Source of the DNA: an uncultured Gammaproteobacteria bacterium
GTDB taxonomy: Bacteria; Pseudomonadota; Gammaproteobacteria; HK1
Length of the DNA stretch: 36,307 bases
NCBI GenBank assembly: GCA_947258715.1
Contig: CAMYJH010000044.1
Location: 1 to 36,307 of the forward strand
Reading direction: 5' to 3'
Shown one piece after another: positions 7,128-16,605 of the stretch. The notes beneath the pieces are model-generated. The model saw nothing but the letters and a program-made list of their open reading frames with translations, made no database searches and was not told the origin of the DNA. Both the position numbers and the translations under genes were made by a program. Each line of letters begins with the position of its first letter. The stretch's first letter is position 1.

Positions 7128-7747
7128 GCGACCGAACTCCGTATTCTATTGTCGGGCTTAGGGCTGTCAAGCGACTCCGAGGGGCCTCCGCGCATGGCCT
7201 TGGGCCCCAAAATCGGCCACGCCGCCCGCATGTAAACGATCATCGACCAAAGCGTCAGCGCGGCTGCGAGATAAAGCAGCCAGAAGCCGATTTCGTAAGT
7301 GGGAAATCCCCTGAAATCGTCCCGGTAGAGCATCAGCAGCAGCGCCAGCATCTGCGCCGTGGTCTTGATCTTGCCCACCATGGCAACCTTTACCTTGGCG
7401 CGCTCGCCGATCAAGGCCATGAACTCCCGTAACGCCGACACCGCGATCTCGCGGCCGATGATGACGATGGCCGGGACAGCGATTAATGGTGTCGGGTCCG
7501 CCTGCAGGATCAGCACCAGCACCGCCGCCACCATCAGCTTGTCGGCCACGGGATCGAGGAAGGCTCCAAAGCGAGAGGTTTGATTCAGCCTGCGGGCGAG
7601 AAAGCCGTCCAGCCAGTCGGTTACCGCAGCCAGCGCGAAAATGCCTGCACTGACGGCGTTGGCCCAGGCAAAGGGCAGATAAAACACGCCCACGAACACC
7701 GGTATCAGCAGTATTCGAAAAACAGTGAGGCTGTTGGGTATGTTCAA
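7118..7747 (-). CDS. pgsA: CDP-diacylglycerol-glycerol-3-phosphate phosphatidyltransferase
   Basis: This 209-aa integral membrane enzyme makes phosphatidylglycerophosphate from CDP-diacylglycerol and glycerol 3-phosphate, the committed step to phosphatidylglycerol and cardiolipin. The CDP-alcohol phosphotransferase signature is complete: DWLDGFLARRL followed by GAFLDPVADKL (residues about 43-71). Hydrophobic segments follow through the protein. It lies just downstream of uvrC, the usual gammaproteobacterial order. The polar C-terminal tail (SPKPDNRIRSSVARE) runs into the tRNA-Gly gene, and the stop codon TAG lies inside it, so transcripts must be processed at the tRNA 5' end, cutting the coding region. 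Confidence 0.93.
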
Positions 7748-7749
7748 TT

Positions 7750-9618
7750 TCAGTCCCGGAATGCGTCGTAAATGGCCTGCGCCAGAGCCCGGTTGATGCC
7801 GCGCACCCGGGACAGGTCCTCGACCCCGGCCCTGGAGAGCGCCTGTAAGCCCCCGAATTCGGTGAGCAATCTTTGTCGCCGCTTGGCGCCGATCCCGGGA
7901 ATGCTCTCCAGCACCGAATTGCCCCGGGCCCGCTTGCGCCGGGCTCGGTGGCCGCTGATGGCAAACCGATGCGCTTCGTCGCGGATCTGTTGTATCAGGT
8001 GCAGCGCCGGCGAGTCCGCCGACAGCGTCACGGGCCGGCTTTCACTATTAATATATAGATGCTCCAGCCCTGGTTTTCGCGACGGCCCCTTGGCCACGCC
8101 GACCAGGCTGAGATCCCCGAGCTGCAGCTCTTCCAAAACCGAAAGACCCTGACTCAGCTGGCCCTTGCCGCCGTCGATGAGAATCAGATCCGGAAGCTTG
8201 CCCTCCTCTTCCCGCACCCGGCGGTAGCGCCGGCTCAAGGCCTCGCGCAGCGCGCCGTAATCGTCCCCCGGGGCCACTGTCTTGATGTTGAATCTCCGGT
8301 AGTCGGATTTGAGCGCGCCGTCGGATTCGAACACCACGCAGGAAGCCACGGCGGCTTCGCCCGCGGTGTGGCTGACGTCGAAGCACTCGATGCGCGACGG
8401 CACCTCGTGCAGCGAAAGGGCATCCTGCAGCGATTCCAGGCGGGCCCTAACGCTTGCGCGGTCCGCCTTGCGCTGTTTCAACGCCAGCGCCGCATTCTCC
8501 CTTGCCATCTCCAGCCAGCGGGCGCGCTCGCCGCGCACCCGCTGTTTGAGCGCCACCTTGTGCCCGGCGCGCTCTTCCAGCACCGAGGTGATGAGCTCCG
8601 ATTCATCCACCGGATGGCTCAACAGGATTTCTTTGGGTATCAGCCGGCTGGCGGAGCGCGACAGGTAGTACTGGGGTAAAAAGGCCCGCAGGATTTCGTC
8701 CGGCGTGGCGCCGGCGGCGTGGCTCGGGATCACGGTGCGGCTTCCGAGGCTCTGCCCGTTTCTGACCACGAACACCTGCACCGCGGCGAGCCCCTCGCCG
8801 GTGGCAGCGGCGATGACGTCGATATCGCCGCGGGCGCCGCTGATGTACTGGCGTTCCTGAACCCGGCGAAGACTCGAGATCTGATCCCGATAGCGGCTGG
8901 CCATTTCATACTCCAGCGACTCGGCCGCCTTGTTCATCCGCGCCACCAGCTCCTCGATCATTTCCTCGCTGCGGCCTTCCAAAAACATGCTCGCGTGGCG
9001 CACGTCTTCGCCGTAGTCGGCGGCGTTAACCAGTCCCACGCAGGGCCCGGTACAGCGCTTGATCTGGTACTGCAGGCAGGGGCGGGTACGGTTTTTGAAA
9101 AACGAGTCCTCGCACTGGCGCACCCGAAAAAGCTTTTGCAGCTGGGTCAGCGTCTCCCGCACCGCGCCCGCGCTGGCGTAGGGACCGAAGTATCGTCCTT
9201 TCCCGCTCTTGGCCCCACGGTGGAACGCGAGCCGGGGAAAATCCTGATGGCTGGAGAGATAGATATAGGGAAAGCTCTTGTCGTCCCGAAGCAGGATGTT
9301 GTAACGCGGCCGGTGGGCCTTGATCAGATTGTTTTCCAGCAGCAGCGCTTCGGTTTCGGTGTGGGTGGCGGTCACCTCGACACGGGCGGTGTTGGACATC
9401 AGCGCGCGGGTCTTGGGCTCGACGTGACCTTTGCCACCGAAGTAACTGGAAACGCGCTTCTTCAGGTTGCGGGCTTTGCCCACGTAAATGACCTGGTCCC
9501 GAACGTCGAGCATGCGGTAAACCCCCGGCTGCGGGCCGAGGGTGCGCAGAAACGCCTCGGCGTCGAACGCCGGCTGCGCGTCTTGGCTGGGCGCTGTCTG
9601 GTTCTCTTTGCTGCTCAC
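7750..9618 (-). CDS. uvrC: Excinuclease ABC subunit C
   Basis: UvrC makes both incisions in nucleotide excision repair. Visible domains are the N-terminal GIY-YIG nuclease (GVYRMLDVRDQVIYVGKARN), the UvrB-binding UVR helices (AAESLEYEMASRYRDQI), the RNase-H-like C-terminal nuclease with CFDVSHTAGEAAVASCVVFE, and tandem HhH motifs (SIPGIGAKRRQRLLTEFGG). The frame stays open to 9780, but those extra residues overlap the upstream glycosylase gene and are not UvrC-like. I prefer the GTG at 9618 (VSSKENQ..), giving 622 aa, close to the normal length of about 610. The gene is 2 nt from pgsA and in an operon-like run with the glycosylase and response regulator. Confidence 0.95.
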   Translation of the reverse strand: MSSKENQTAPSQDAQPAFDAEAFLRTLGPQPGVYRMLDVRDQVIYVGKARNLKKRVSSYFGGKGHVEPKTRALMSNTARVEVTATHTETEALLLENNLIKAHRPRYNILLRDDKSFPYIYLSSHQDFPRLAFHRGAKSGKGRYFGPYASAGAVRETLTQLQKLFRVRQCEDSFFKNRTRPCLQYQIKRCTGPCVGLVNAADYGEDVRHASMFLEGRSEEMIEELVARMNKAAESLEYEMASRYRDQISSLRRVQERQYISGARGDIDVIAAATGEGLAAVQVFVVRNGQSLGSRTVIPSHAAGATPDEILRAFLPQYYLSRSASRLIPKEILLSHPVDESELITSVLEERAGHKVALKQRVRGERARWLEMARENAALALKQRKADRASVRARLESLQDALSLHEVPSRIECFDVSHTAGEAAVASCVVFESDGALKSDYRRFNIKTVAPGDDYGALREALSRRYRRVREEEGKLPDLILIDGGKGQLSQGLSVLEELQLGDLSLVGVAKGPSRKPGLEHLYINSESRPVTLSADSPALHLIQQIRDEAHRFAISGHRARRKRARGNSVLESIPGIGAKRRQRLLTEFGGLQALSRAGVEDLSRVRGINRALAQAIYDAFRD

Positions 9619-9680
9619 CTTGAAAACATGGTACGTGGCACCCGAGGGTGCGGAAAGTGGCGCCGCGCGAAGGAGTGAAT

Positions 9681-10319
9681 TCAGCTGAAAGCCAGGTCCC
9701 GCGCGCGTCGCAGCGCGCGTTTGAACATCGCCGGCGTGAGCCGTCGGGTCTGAGTGTTGTAGCGGCTGCAGTGGTAGCAATCGACCAGCCGCCGTCCAGC
9801 CGCGAGGCGGTGCAGCTTGCCATGGGCGAAGGTGAAGTGTGACGGTCGCAGATCCAGCGCCATCAGCACCGCGCGGTGGGCAACCGCGCCCAGCGCCAAC
9901 ACCACCGCTTCAGCCGAAAGCGCTTCCATCTCTGCGCGCAGATAGGTGTTACAGCGCTGGATCTCGTTGCTCGTCGGTTTGTTCTCGGGCGGGAGACATT
10001 TCACCGCGTTGGTAATTCGGCAGCCCATAAGACGCAGGCCGTCGTCGGCTGACGTCCCAAGGGGCTGACTGGCCAATCCCAGATCGTGCAGGGTCCGGTA
10101 GAGCAGGATCCCGGCGTAGTCTCCGGTGAACGGGCGTCCGGTCCGGTTGGCCCCGTGCATGCCGGGCGCGAGACCCACGATGAGCAGTCGCGGCGCGCCG
10201 TCGCCGAAGGCGGCCACCGGCCGCGCATGATAGTCGGGATGGGTTTCGCTCACCCGATCCAGATGCGCGGCTAGTCTCGGACAGTCCCTGCAATCAGGGT
10301 TGAAGCGCGCGTCGCTCAT
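9681..10319 (-). CDS. Uracil-DNA glycosylase, family 4/5 type
   Basis: From the start MSDARFNPDCRDCPR (10319) the protein is 212 aa. It removes uracil, and in family 5 also other deaminated bases, from DNA. Seen are an N-terminal C..C pair and later cysteines (NAVKCLPPENKPTSNEIQRC) suited to the family 4Fe-4S cluster, motif 1 GLAPGMHGANRTGRPF, and the C-terminal CYHCSRYNTQTRRLT motif. The absence of a polar catalytic residue in motif 1 (GLAPG rather than GEAPG) fits family 5 (UDGb) better than family 4. It is placed between the response regulator and uvrC, where enteric genomes have no gene, giving a small DNA-repair cluster. Confidence 0.9.
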   Translation of the reverse strand: MSDARFNPDCRDCPRLAAHLDRVSETHPDYHARPVAAFGDGAPRLLIVGLAPGMHGANRTGRPFTGDYAGILLYRTLHDLGLASQPLGTSADDGLRLMGCRITNAVKCLPPENKPTSNEIQRCNTYLRAEMEALSAEAVVLALGAVAHRAVLMALDLRPSHFTFAHGKLHRLAAGRRLVDCYHCSRYNTQTRRLTPAMFKRALRRARDLAFS

Positions 10320-10362
10320 GCGAGCGCGGCCCCGGGGCAAATGCCTCGAAAGGGCGCTTGGC

Positions 10363-11013
10363 TCAGGCGCCAACCCGAAGCGGTGGCGCCAGTAGGCCGT
10401 GTCTCAGCGCCATGTGCGCCAGGTCCACGTCGTTTCGCGCCCTCAGTTTTTTCAGCAGCCGGGTGCGGTAGGTGCTCACGGTTTTTAAGCTGATGCACAG
10501 TTGATCCGAAATTTCGTCGCGGGGGTGACCCTCACTCAGCATCAGCATGACCGAGAGCTCGCGGGGACTCAACACGCCCACAGGATCATCTCGACTTTCG
10601 ATTTCGCTCAATACCAGGTGCCGCGCGACCTCGGCGCAGACGTAGCGATTTCCGCACCTGATTTCCCGCAATGCCCGCCGCAACTCGGCGCCGTCGGCGT
10701 GCTTGGAGAGATAGCCCAACGCACCGAGCTCGAGGATGCGCAGAGGCAAAGGGCCGCACTCGGGATCACCCACCGCCATTACCCGGGATCCGGGGACACC
10801 CCGGATCAAACGCCGCACCGTTTCCATCACACCAGGATCGGTAATGCTTGTGTCAACGAGAATAACGTCGGGGCGATGTCTTTGTCCCAGCCGGACCGCG
10901 GCGTCGCCGTTTTCCGACTCGGCAACGACCGCGATGCCGCCCTCCTCTTCCATGAGACGCTTGAGTCCCGCGCGAACGAGCTTTCGATGGTCAACCAGCA
11001 GTATCCGATTCAT
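10363..11013 (-). CDS. uvrY: UvrY/GacA-type LuxR-family response regulator
   Basis: This 216-aa protein is collinear with UvrY/GacA: receiver domain (1-120) and a LuxR-type HTH (about 148-210; LSPRELSVMLMLSEGHPRDEI and LCISLKTVSTYRTRLLKKL). In the Gac/Bar pathway it would activate small RNAs that titrate CsrA/RsmA. Position upstream of uvrC supports the name. Asp54 and Lys104 are kept, but the acidic pocket reads VDHRK, so the second Asp (position 9) is His, and the conserved Thr/Ser is Gly82. Phosphorylation may therefore be weak or absent. A strong RBS (AAGGAGG) precedes the ATG. The symbol rests on position and domain order, not on proven function. Confidence 0.8.
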   Translation of the reverse strand: MNRILLVDHRKLVRAGLKRLMEEEGGIAVVAESENGDAAVRLGQRHRPDVILVDTSITDPGVMETVRRLIRGVPGSRVMAVGDPECGPLPLRILELGALGYLSKHADGAELRRALREIRCGNRYVCAEVARHLVLSEIESRDDPVGVLSPRELSVMLMLSEGHPRDEISDQLCISLKTVSTYRTRLLKKLRARNDVDLAHMALRHGLLAPPLRVGA

Positions 11014-11191
11014 GATTTCCTCCTTGATTAACTGGCGCTTCCTTGACGACTGAGTTCGCGTTCGTCACCGATTGTCGTTACGGCGGCGACGCGGGTTGAG
11101 TCTAATTGGGTAGGCGTGTGCGTGACCACAGCCAAAGGCAAGCTGCAAGCGAACTGTAAGCCGGGTGAGCAAAGAGTCGAACAAGCTTCAA

Positions 11192-12349
11192 TCAGCGCGA
11201 CGACAGCGCATCGCTCATGCGCTCCAGGATCTGCGACAGAATTGCTTTCGAGGTGGCGAAATTTAAGCGTGCAAAACCGGCGCCTTGCGGACCGAAGTTA
11301 AGACCGGGTTCGAGGGCGACCCGGGCTTGGCGCAGGAAAAAATCGTAGGGCTCTTCGCCGAGTCCGAGATCGCGGCAGTCGAGCCAGGCGAAGTAGGTGG
11401 CCTCCGGCTTTCGGTAGCTGATGCCTGGCATCTGCTGGCGCACGGCCTGGGCAACCAGGTCTCGGTTTGATTGCAGATAGGTGAGAACTTCTTGCAGCCA
11501 TTCGCCGCAGTCCGCCCAGGCAATGCGCATGGCCTCGGCGCCGAAGGCGTTGAGTCCGCCGCGCAGCCGTCTGGGAAAGGCACTGAAGCTCCGATGCAGC
11601 GATTCGCTGCCGAAGACGACGAGGGCCGAGCGGAGTCCGGCGGTATTGAAGGCCTTGCTGGCGGAAACCAGGGTAACGGTGCGCGCCGCCACTTCAGGAT
11701 CCAATGTCGCCATGGGGATATGTTCCTTTCCTGGATACACCAGATCGGCATGGATCTCGTCGCAAAGGATCACCAGGTCGTGACGCAGCGCGGTTTGCGC
11801 CAGGCGTTCGAGCTCAGCCCGGGTGAAAACCCTTCCACTGGGGTTGTGAGGATTGCAAAGCAGCAGGAAACGGACGTCTTTGGCCGCAACCGATTGCAGC
11901 TGGTCGAAGTCGATGGCGTAGCTTTGCTCGGTGACGATGAGCGGATTGAACACCGCCGGTCGCTGCGTGTCGCGGGTCGCTTCCAGGAACGGGCCATAGA
12001 TAGGCGGCTGAACCACCGTGCCCTGGCCCCGTTTGCCGAGCGTCTCCAAGGCGATACAGATCCCCTGCACCACGTCGTTCACCACTTCCACCGGCGCCCC
12101 ATCCACGCACCAGCCATAACGCCCGCGCATGCGCTCTACCAGCACCCGTTCGAGCTGCGGATACGGGGGCTTCAGTGGATAGCAAAAGTCCGAGCTGTCG
12201 GCCATCTCGCGCATGAATGCCCGAATCGGCGGCGCGGCCGCAAAGTCCATGTCCGCCACCCAGGCGGGAAGCACGTCCTCGGGGTAGTAGCGCCATTTGT
12301 TGTTGCGCCGCGCTCGCAGGCGCTCGACGGAAAGCAGCTCGATTGTCAC
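11192..12349 (-). CDS. MalY/PatB-family PLP-dependent C-S lyase or aminotransferase
   Basis: This 385-aa fold-type I PLP enzyme has an N-terminal RRNNKWRYYPEDVLPAWVADMDF typical of MalY/PatB (cystathionine beta-lyase-like), the CNPHNPSGRVF substrate-binding motif, CDEIHADLVYPG and the PLP lysine in LVSASKAFNTAGLR. Members cleave cystathionine or cysteine conjugates, and some act as aminotransferases, so the substrate is not fixed by sequence. The start is a GTG at 12349. The neighbour tusA-like gene on the same strand is consistent with sulfur metabolism. Full length, no defects seen. Confidence 0.88.
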   Translation of the reverse strand: MTIELLSVERLRARRNNKWRYYPEDVLPAWVADMDFAAAPPIRAFMREMADSSDFCYPLKPPYPQLERVLVERMRGRYGWCVDGAPVEVVNDVVQGICIALETLGKRGQGTVVQPPIYGPFLEATRDTQRPAVFNPLIVTEQSYAIDFDQLQSVAAKDVRFLLLCNPHNPSGRVFTRAELERLAQTALRHDLVILCDEIHADLVYPGKEHIPMATLDPEVAARTVTLVSASKAFNTAGLRSALVVFGSESLHRSFSAFPRRLRGGLNAFGAEAMRIAWADCGEWLQEVLTYLQSNRDLVAQAVRQQMPGISYRKPEATYFAWLDCRDLGLGEEPYDFFLRQARVALEPGLNFGPQGAGFARLNFATSKAILSQILERMSDALSSR

Positions 12350-12422
12350 GGCTTCGATTTCGCGGCTAAAGAGATGTTGAAGAAGTTTTTAATTATTAGA
12401 TAGTTAAAAGATTTTATTCAGG

Positions 12423-12701
12423 TCATTCAGCAGCTCTGGTGGGCTGCTTCCCGCGGCCACGGCGAAGGAAGAACTCGAACACCTCCGGGCCTTCAACCAG
12501 CTCTATAAGCTCGTGTCCGGCGCGGGCACAAAACGCCTTGAAGTCCACCACTGAATGAGGATCGGTGGCTAAAACGTGAACCACCTGTCCCGGCTTTAGA
12601 GCGCTCAAGGCCATCTTGGTCCGCAAAATAGGCAGCGGGCAATTGAGTCCCTTCATGTCCAGGACCTTGTGGGTTTCGAACTTGCCGCGTGCGTGCGCCA
12701 T
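12423..12701 (-). CDS. TusA/SirA-family sulfur-carrier protein
   Basis: From MAHARGKFETHKVLDMKG (12701) the protein is 92 aa. It has the TusA hallmark CPxP motif (LNCPLPILRTK, Cys21) and the typical two-layer fold with the C-terminal segment VVDFKAFCARAGHELIE. TusA-like proteins pass persulfide sulfur between partners, for tRNA thiolation or sulfur oxidation. An upstream extension to 12761 is open but lacks family features. It lies 73 bp from the MalY/PatB gene. Which of the TusA subfamilies it belongs to cannot be told here. Confidence 0.88.
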   Translation of the reverse strand: MAHARGKFETHKVLDMKGLNCPLPILRTKMALSALKPGQVVHVLATDPHSVVDFKAFCARAGHELIELVEGPEVFEFFLRRGRGKQPTRAAE

Positions 12702-12812
12702 GGGTAAAGGGTTCACCGCGGCGCATGAGGGAAGCCGCGGCCGGGTGTTGCCCGAAACCACCCCGCCCCGCGTGAACCGGGCGGCAATTCTACAATCAAC
12801 GGGAGGGGCTTT

Positions 12813-13243
12813 TCAGTCGCAGCGGTGGACCTCGCGGCGCGCGGCTTCCACCTCCGGCGTGTTCTCGCCGGAGACGGTGGCTTCGCCGTGAGTAAGAAAG
12901 TCTTCCAGGCCATCAGATCAGGATCCAGCACCCAGGACTGGTTGGATTTGTGATAGCAGCTGGTGGTCTCGCCTTCGGCAATGAGCCGCCGCCCCGCCCC
13001 GGCCAGTCGTTCGGAGGCGTCGCGCAGCTCGTGTTGCGACTCCACCTGGATGCCGAAGTGCACCTCGCCCTCCGATCCTTCCTTCCCGTTGGCGGCGATG
13101 GGGAAATTGACCCGCGGGTCTTCAAGTATCCATTTGGCGTAATCGTCGCGCCTGGCCGCCGGCTCGGCGCCGAAAAGGTCGCTGTAGAACCGTGCCGATC
13201 GGTCCAGGTTCATTTCCTCCACGCCGATGTGAATGCGTTTCGT
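12813..13243 (-). pseudogene. ArsI/CadI-like VOC metalloenzyme, broken
   Basis: The sequence encodes a glyoxalase-fold (VOC) protein resembling the ArsI/CadI family: IHIGVEEMNLDRSARFYSDL, then DDYAKWILEDPRVNFPI, VHFGIQVES and TTSCYHKSNQSWVLDPD. Two defects are visible. The expected start reads ACG (13241-13243, in TKRIHIGV where MKRIHI.V is usual). A 5-nt tandem duplication ATCAG-ATCAG (12912-12921, plus strand) shifts the frame after DPD. Removing one copy restores DPDGLEDFLTHGEATVSGEN and a stop at 12813-12815, giving 141 residues. Family members cleave C-As bonds or support metal resistance. No ars genes are seen nearby. The unrepaired frame runs on to 12713 with a non-family tail. Confidence 0.75.
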
Positions 13244-13452
13244 AGGGGAGTTCCGGTTCGCGTTTCGGCTTTTGCCGCGCGGCGCTTGGATTTTGCTTGG
13301 CCGCGGCAGCAGTTTCGGGTCAGATAGTTGATAAGGCCGTGCATGGCGGCGTCATTGGCGTCAAAAACAATGGAGCGCCCGCATTTAATGCTGGTAACAA
13401 ATTGCGCCTGGCCGAGCTGCGCCAGGTGGAACGATTGCGTCGCGGATGTCAT
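13210..13452 (-). CDS. Unrecognised 80-aa ORF
   Basis: An ATG-initiated frame of 80 aa (MTSATQSFHLAQLGQAQF.., basic C-terminus AKSKRRAAKAETR) overlaps the damaged start of the VOC pseudogene in a different frame. No family is recognised. Codon choice is not clearly non-random. It could be spurious. Confidence 0.2.
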   Translation of the reverse strand: MTSATQSFHLAQLGQAQFVTSIKCGRSIVFDANDAAMHGLINYLTRNCCRGQAKSKRRAAKAETRTGTPLRNAFTSAWRK

Positions 13453-13517
13453 GGCAGGCCAAGGCGCTCGGCAATAGCGCCGGCGTTTGTTCGCCTAATC
13501 CAATGGAAGCGGCCGCT

Positions 13518-14204
13518 TTATTCAGCCGGCGGGGTTGCCGCTGAGGTTGCGTTTTCGGGCGCGCGGGCAGTCAGGTAAGCCACCACCTCGTCGTCGCTGA
13601 TCTGATGAAAATCGATATAAAAGCGGCTGATCGCTCCAAACCAGGCCGGAGTCATCAGGCAAACTACTTCATCGACTTGCTCGCTTAACTGTTTGATCGA
13701 CTCCGGCGGCGCAACCGGCACCGCCAGGACGATACGTTGCGGATCGGCGCGCCGCACCGCTTCAAGCGCGGCAAGCACGGTTGAGCCGGTGGCGATACCG
13801 TCATCGACGACGATAACGGTGCGCCCTGAAATATGGAGATAGGGGCGGTCACCGAGGTATATCTTGCGCCGCCTATCGATCTCGGCAAGCTGATTCTCTG
13901 TCTGTTGGCGTAGGTAATCCTCAGAGATCCCGAGCGTGTCCATTAGCTCGTGATTAACGATGGTGTGCGCTCTCGTCCCGTCGACCACGGCGCCCAACGC
14001 CAGCTCCGGCTGGCCGGGCACACCGATCTTCCGCACCAGGATCACATCCAGAGGCGCCTTCAGCAGCTTGGCAATTTCGAACCCGACGGGTACCCCTCCC
14101 CGCGGAAGCGAGAGCACGATTGGTTTTTCCTCACCCAGGTGCGCAAGGCGCTGGGCGAGAAGCCGTCCCGCTTCGTGTCGGTCGTCAAAAATATCTTTTT
14201 TCAT
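13518..14204 (-). CDS. Phosphoribosyltransferase-family protein
   Basis: From MKKDIFDDRHEAGRLLA (14204) the protein is 228 aa. It shows the type I PRTase fold: an N-terminal SLPRGGVPVGFEIAKLLKAPLDV segment, a RKIGVPGQPELALGAV loop and the PRPP-binding signature VIVVDDGIATGSTV (about residues 129-142). This subfamily of stand-alone PRTase-like proteins has no settled substrate and is often found with stress-related genes. It is convergent neither with the pseudogene nor with the next gene, which diverges from it at 14376. The presence of a PRPP-synthetase-like gene 1.3 kb away suggests a shared PRPP-linked pathway. Confidence 0.85.
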   Translation of the reverse strand: MKKDIFDDRHEAGRLLAQRLAHLGEEKPIVLSLPRGGVPVGFEIAKLLKAPLDVILVRKIGVPGQPELALGAVVDGTRAHTIVNHELMDTLGISEDYLRQQTENQLAEIDRRRKIYLGDRPYLHISGRTVIVVDDGIATGSTVLAALEAVRRADPQRIVLAVPVAPPESIKQLSEQVDEVVCLMTPAWFGAISRFYIDFHQISDDEVVAYLTARAPENATSAATPPAE

Positions 14205-14459
14205 GCAGGCCTCCACATATGGCCGCAGTTGCGCGCTGCCACAGCAGCCAAACGGCGGCGTACCGCGAACGCGCCAGTGGTAATCTGCGCCAATTTGTAA
14301 CCTAGGCCGAATTGCATCGGAACGCTTTGATCCACGTCATCCCTCTGCGGACGTTCCAACGTACACTGCGCTCCGATGCCACTCGGCTTCGGACACCGCA
14401 TGGCGAAAGCGCGCAGCTTTGGCACAACGCAGAAAACTGCCCGAAATAGAGCGGTTTCG

Positions 14460-15476
14460 GTGGACAACAACCACGACGCCACGAAGCGCAAGGTCGCTTT
14501 TCTTTCACAGCCGGCGAACTATGCCGAGTCTCCTGCCACAGTCGAACGGATCGAAACCCATATGTCCTGGGTTTTCCTCGCCGGCGACCATGCCTACAAG
14601 CTGAAAAAGGCGGTGCATTATCCGTTTCTCGACTTCAGTGATGTCGCCGCGCGACGTCGCGATTGCCTGCAGGAGCTGCGGCTTAACCGCCGGCTGGCGC
14701 CGACGGTGTATCTTGGAGTCGTGCCCTTGAGCCGAGAAACGGACGGCCGGCTGGTGCTCGGCGGCCATGGCACGCCGGTTGACTGGCTGGTTCGGATGCG
14801 GCGCCTTCCGCGGGCGCGGATGCTGGACAACGCGATGGCGGCCGGCGCGGTGCCTGGCGCTGAGCTCGATGCGGTGATCCGTGTGCTGGTGGACTTCTAT
14901 CGCGGCCAGCCGCCGGAGCCCGTGTCACCCGAAGGGTATCGGCGCACTCTGGAGCATGAGGTCCGCGTCAACCGCCAGGTGCTGCTGGAATCGCAATACG
15001 GACTTGCGCCTGGGGCGGTACAGTCAATCGTCCTCGCGCAGCTCGAACTACTGCGCGCTACGCCACAGCTGTTCGACCAACGCGTAGCCGCCCGCCGGAT
15101 CGTCGAGGGCCACGGCGATTTACGTCCGGGTCACATCTTTTTGGGACCGCCACCGCAGATCATCGACTGCCTGGAATTCAATCGCGAGCTGCGCATCGTC
15201 GATCCGCTGGACGAGCTCGGCTATCTGGCCATGGAGTGCCGCGTCCGCGGCGGCGACGCCGTCGGCAAACGGGTGATCGCCCGCTATGCCGAGATCAGCG
15301 GCGATCCAGCGCCACCCGCGCTGCTCGGCTTCTACCAAAGTCGCCGCGCCTGCCTTCGGGCAAGATTGGCCTTGCGCCACATCAGCAGCATCGAAGCGCC
15401 GACCGATGCCGCCTGGCGCGACCGCGCCCAAGCGTATCTTATGCTGGCAGGTGACTATGCCGAAAGTCTGGGCTAG
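14460..15476 (+). CDS. COG2187 aminoglycoside-phosphotransferase-like kinase
   Basis: The frame is open from 14376. Family sequence begins near [27 protein letters not shown], so a GTG at 14460 is the most likely start (338 aa). It has a kinase-like ATP-binding lobe ([18 protein letters not shown], with the candidate ATP-binding Lys), the catalytic motif [12 protein letters not shown] and the metal-binding [19 protein letters not shown]. In many relatives this domain is fused to a C-terminal P-loop kinase, but here only the APH-like half is present. The substrate is unknown. The stop codon overlaps the convergent PRPP-synthetase-like gene by 4 nt. Confidence 0.82.
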   Translation: MDNNHDATKRKVAFLSQPANYAESPATVERIETHMSWVFLAGDHAYKLKKAVHYPFLDFSDVAARRRDCLQELRLNRRLAPTVYLGVVPLSRETDGRLVLGGHGTPVDWLVRMRRLPRARMLDNAMAAGAVPGAELDAVIRVLVDFYRGQPPEPVSPEGYRRTLEHEVRVNRQVLLESQYGLAPGAVQSIVLAQLELLRATPQLFDQRVAARRIVEGHGDLRPGHIFLGPPPQIIDCLEFNRELRIVDPLDELGYLAMECRVRGGDAVGKRVIARYAEISGDPAPPALLGFYQSRRACLRARLALRHISSIEAPTDAAWRDRAQAYLMLAGDYAESLG

Positions 15477-16456
15477 CCCTGAAGCAGAGCGACGATAGAC
15501 CCTCCGCCGTTGATGCGTGAGATTGCCTCAGCAAACAGCGGCGCTGTTTCGAGCACCACCAAGCGATCGCCGATAAGCTCCGGAGCCAGGCGGAACGGTG
15601 GTACGGAATCGGCGACGACTATGTGTTCCAGCAACGGTAGCCGGAACAGCTTTTCCGCGCCGGGCATGAACAGGCCGTGCGTTGCCAGAGCGAGCACCCG
15701 CTTGGCGTCGCGCGCGGCGCAGGCCTCGACTGCGCGGCGGATTGTGGTGCCGCCGGCAATCATGTCGTCGACCACGAGAACGGTTTTCCCGCCCACGTCG
15801 CCGACGAACGCCTCCCCAGAAACAACGCCGGCGCTGCGTTTCTTCTCCATGAAGGCGCTGTCGATGGATCGATTCAGCGCTCTCTCGAGGCGTTCGCGGA
15901 AAGCGTCGGCCCGCTTGACCCCGCCTAAATCGGGTGACAACACCACCACGGGATCCGAATTGAGCTTTGGCGCCACGTGCTTGACGAACAAGCCCGCAGC
16001 CTCCAGGTGCTCCGTGCGGCAGCGAAAGGCGTTCTGGAAGGCGGCCAGATTGTGCACGTCCAGGGTTATCACGCGGTCGGCGCCCACCGATTCCAGGATC
16101 TGCGCCACGTAGCGCGTGGTCACGGGATCGCGCGACTTGGTCTTGCGGTCCTTTCGCGCGTAGCACAGATAGGGAACCACCGCGGTCACGCTGGCGCAGG
16201 CCGCGTCGCGCAGTGCGCCGATGAAAAAACCCAGGCGGCAGAGCTTGTCGTTGGCGCTTTGTCCGGGTTCACCGTAGAGCGAATGGATGACGAAGGCGTC
16301 GGCGCCGCGGACGTTGATCAGCGGACGCGCCTTGTGCTCACCGTCCTCGAATTCGCGCTCCTCGTGCTCGCCGAGAGTCTGCTGCAGCTGTTCTGCCACT
16401 TTGGCGCCGAAATCGCCGCTGGCTTTCAGGGCGAACAAAACCATCGGTCGATTCAT
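15473..16456 (-). CDS. Ribose-phosphate pyrophosphokinase-like protein
   Basis: From [16 protein letters not shown] (16456) the protein is 327 aa, slightly longer than housekeeping PrsA. It keeps the two-lobe PRPP-synthetase plan: [10 protein letters not shown], the catalytic flexible loop [17 protein letters not shown], a LDVHN motif where classical enzymes have DLH, and the PRPP loop [17 protein letters not shown]. The divergence from the canonical DLHA..QGFF and DTGGT sequences suggests a second, accessory PrsA-like enzyme rather than the essential one. It is divergent from archease-rtcB with about 150 bp between starts. Confidence 0.82.
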   Translation of the reverse strand: MNRPMVLFALKASGDFGAKVAEQLQQTLGEHEEREFEDGEHKARPLINVRGADAFVIHSLYGEPGQSANDKLCRLGFFIGALRDAACASVTAVVPYLCYARKDRKTKSRDPVTTRYVAQILESVGADRVITLDVHNLAAFQNAFRCRTEHLEAAGLFVKHVAPKLNSDPVVVLSPDLGGVKRADAFRERLERALNRSIDSAFMEKKRSAGVVSGEAFVGDVGGKTVLVVDDMIAGGTTIRRAVEACAARDAKRVLALATHGLFMPGAEKLFRLPLLEHIVVADSVPPFRLAPELIGDRLVVLETAPLFAEAISRINGGGSIVALLQG

Positions 16457-16605
16457 CGGGCCTCTCCCGGCAGGGCTGTTAGCTGGTCTCACGGTCGAGA
16501 TTACGCGCGGCCGGGGATGCAATCCTTGATCCAGCGCAATACGACGTCACCACATCGGAGCGAGTCTTATTCAGTTGAAGTATGTTGACCAAACGGTCAT
16601 CTGGC

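Noticed and set aside
8719..9678. Plus-strand open frame of 319 codons
   Set aside because: It is a shadow of uvrC in GC-rich DNA.
16457..16605. Sigma54 promoter for archease-rtcB
   Set aside because: The only TGGCA-like match (TGGCATGGCGAATGC) overlaps the archease start codon and lacks the -12 GC spacing.
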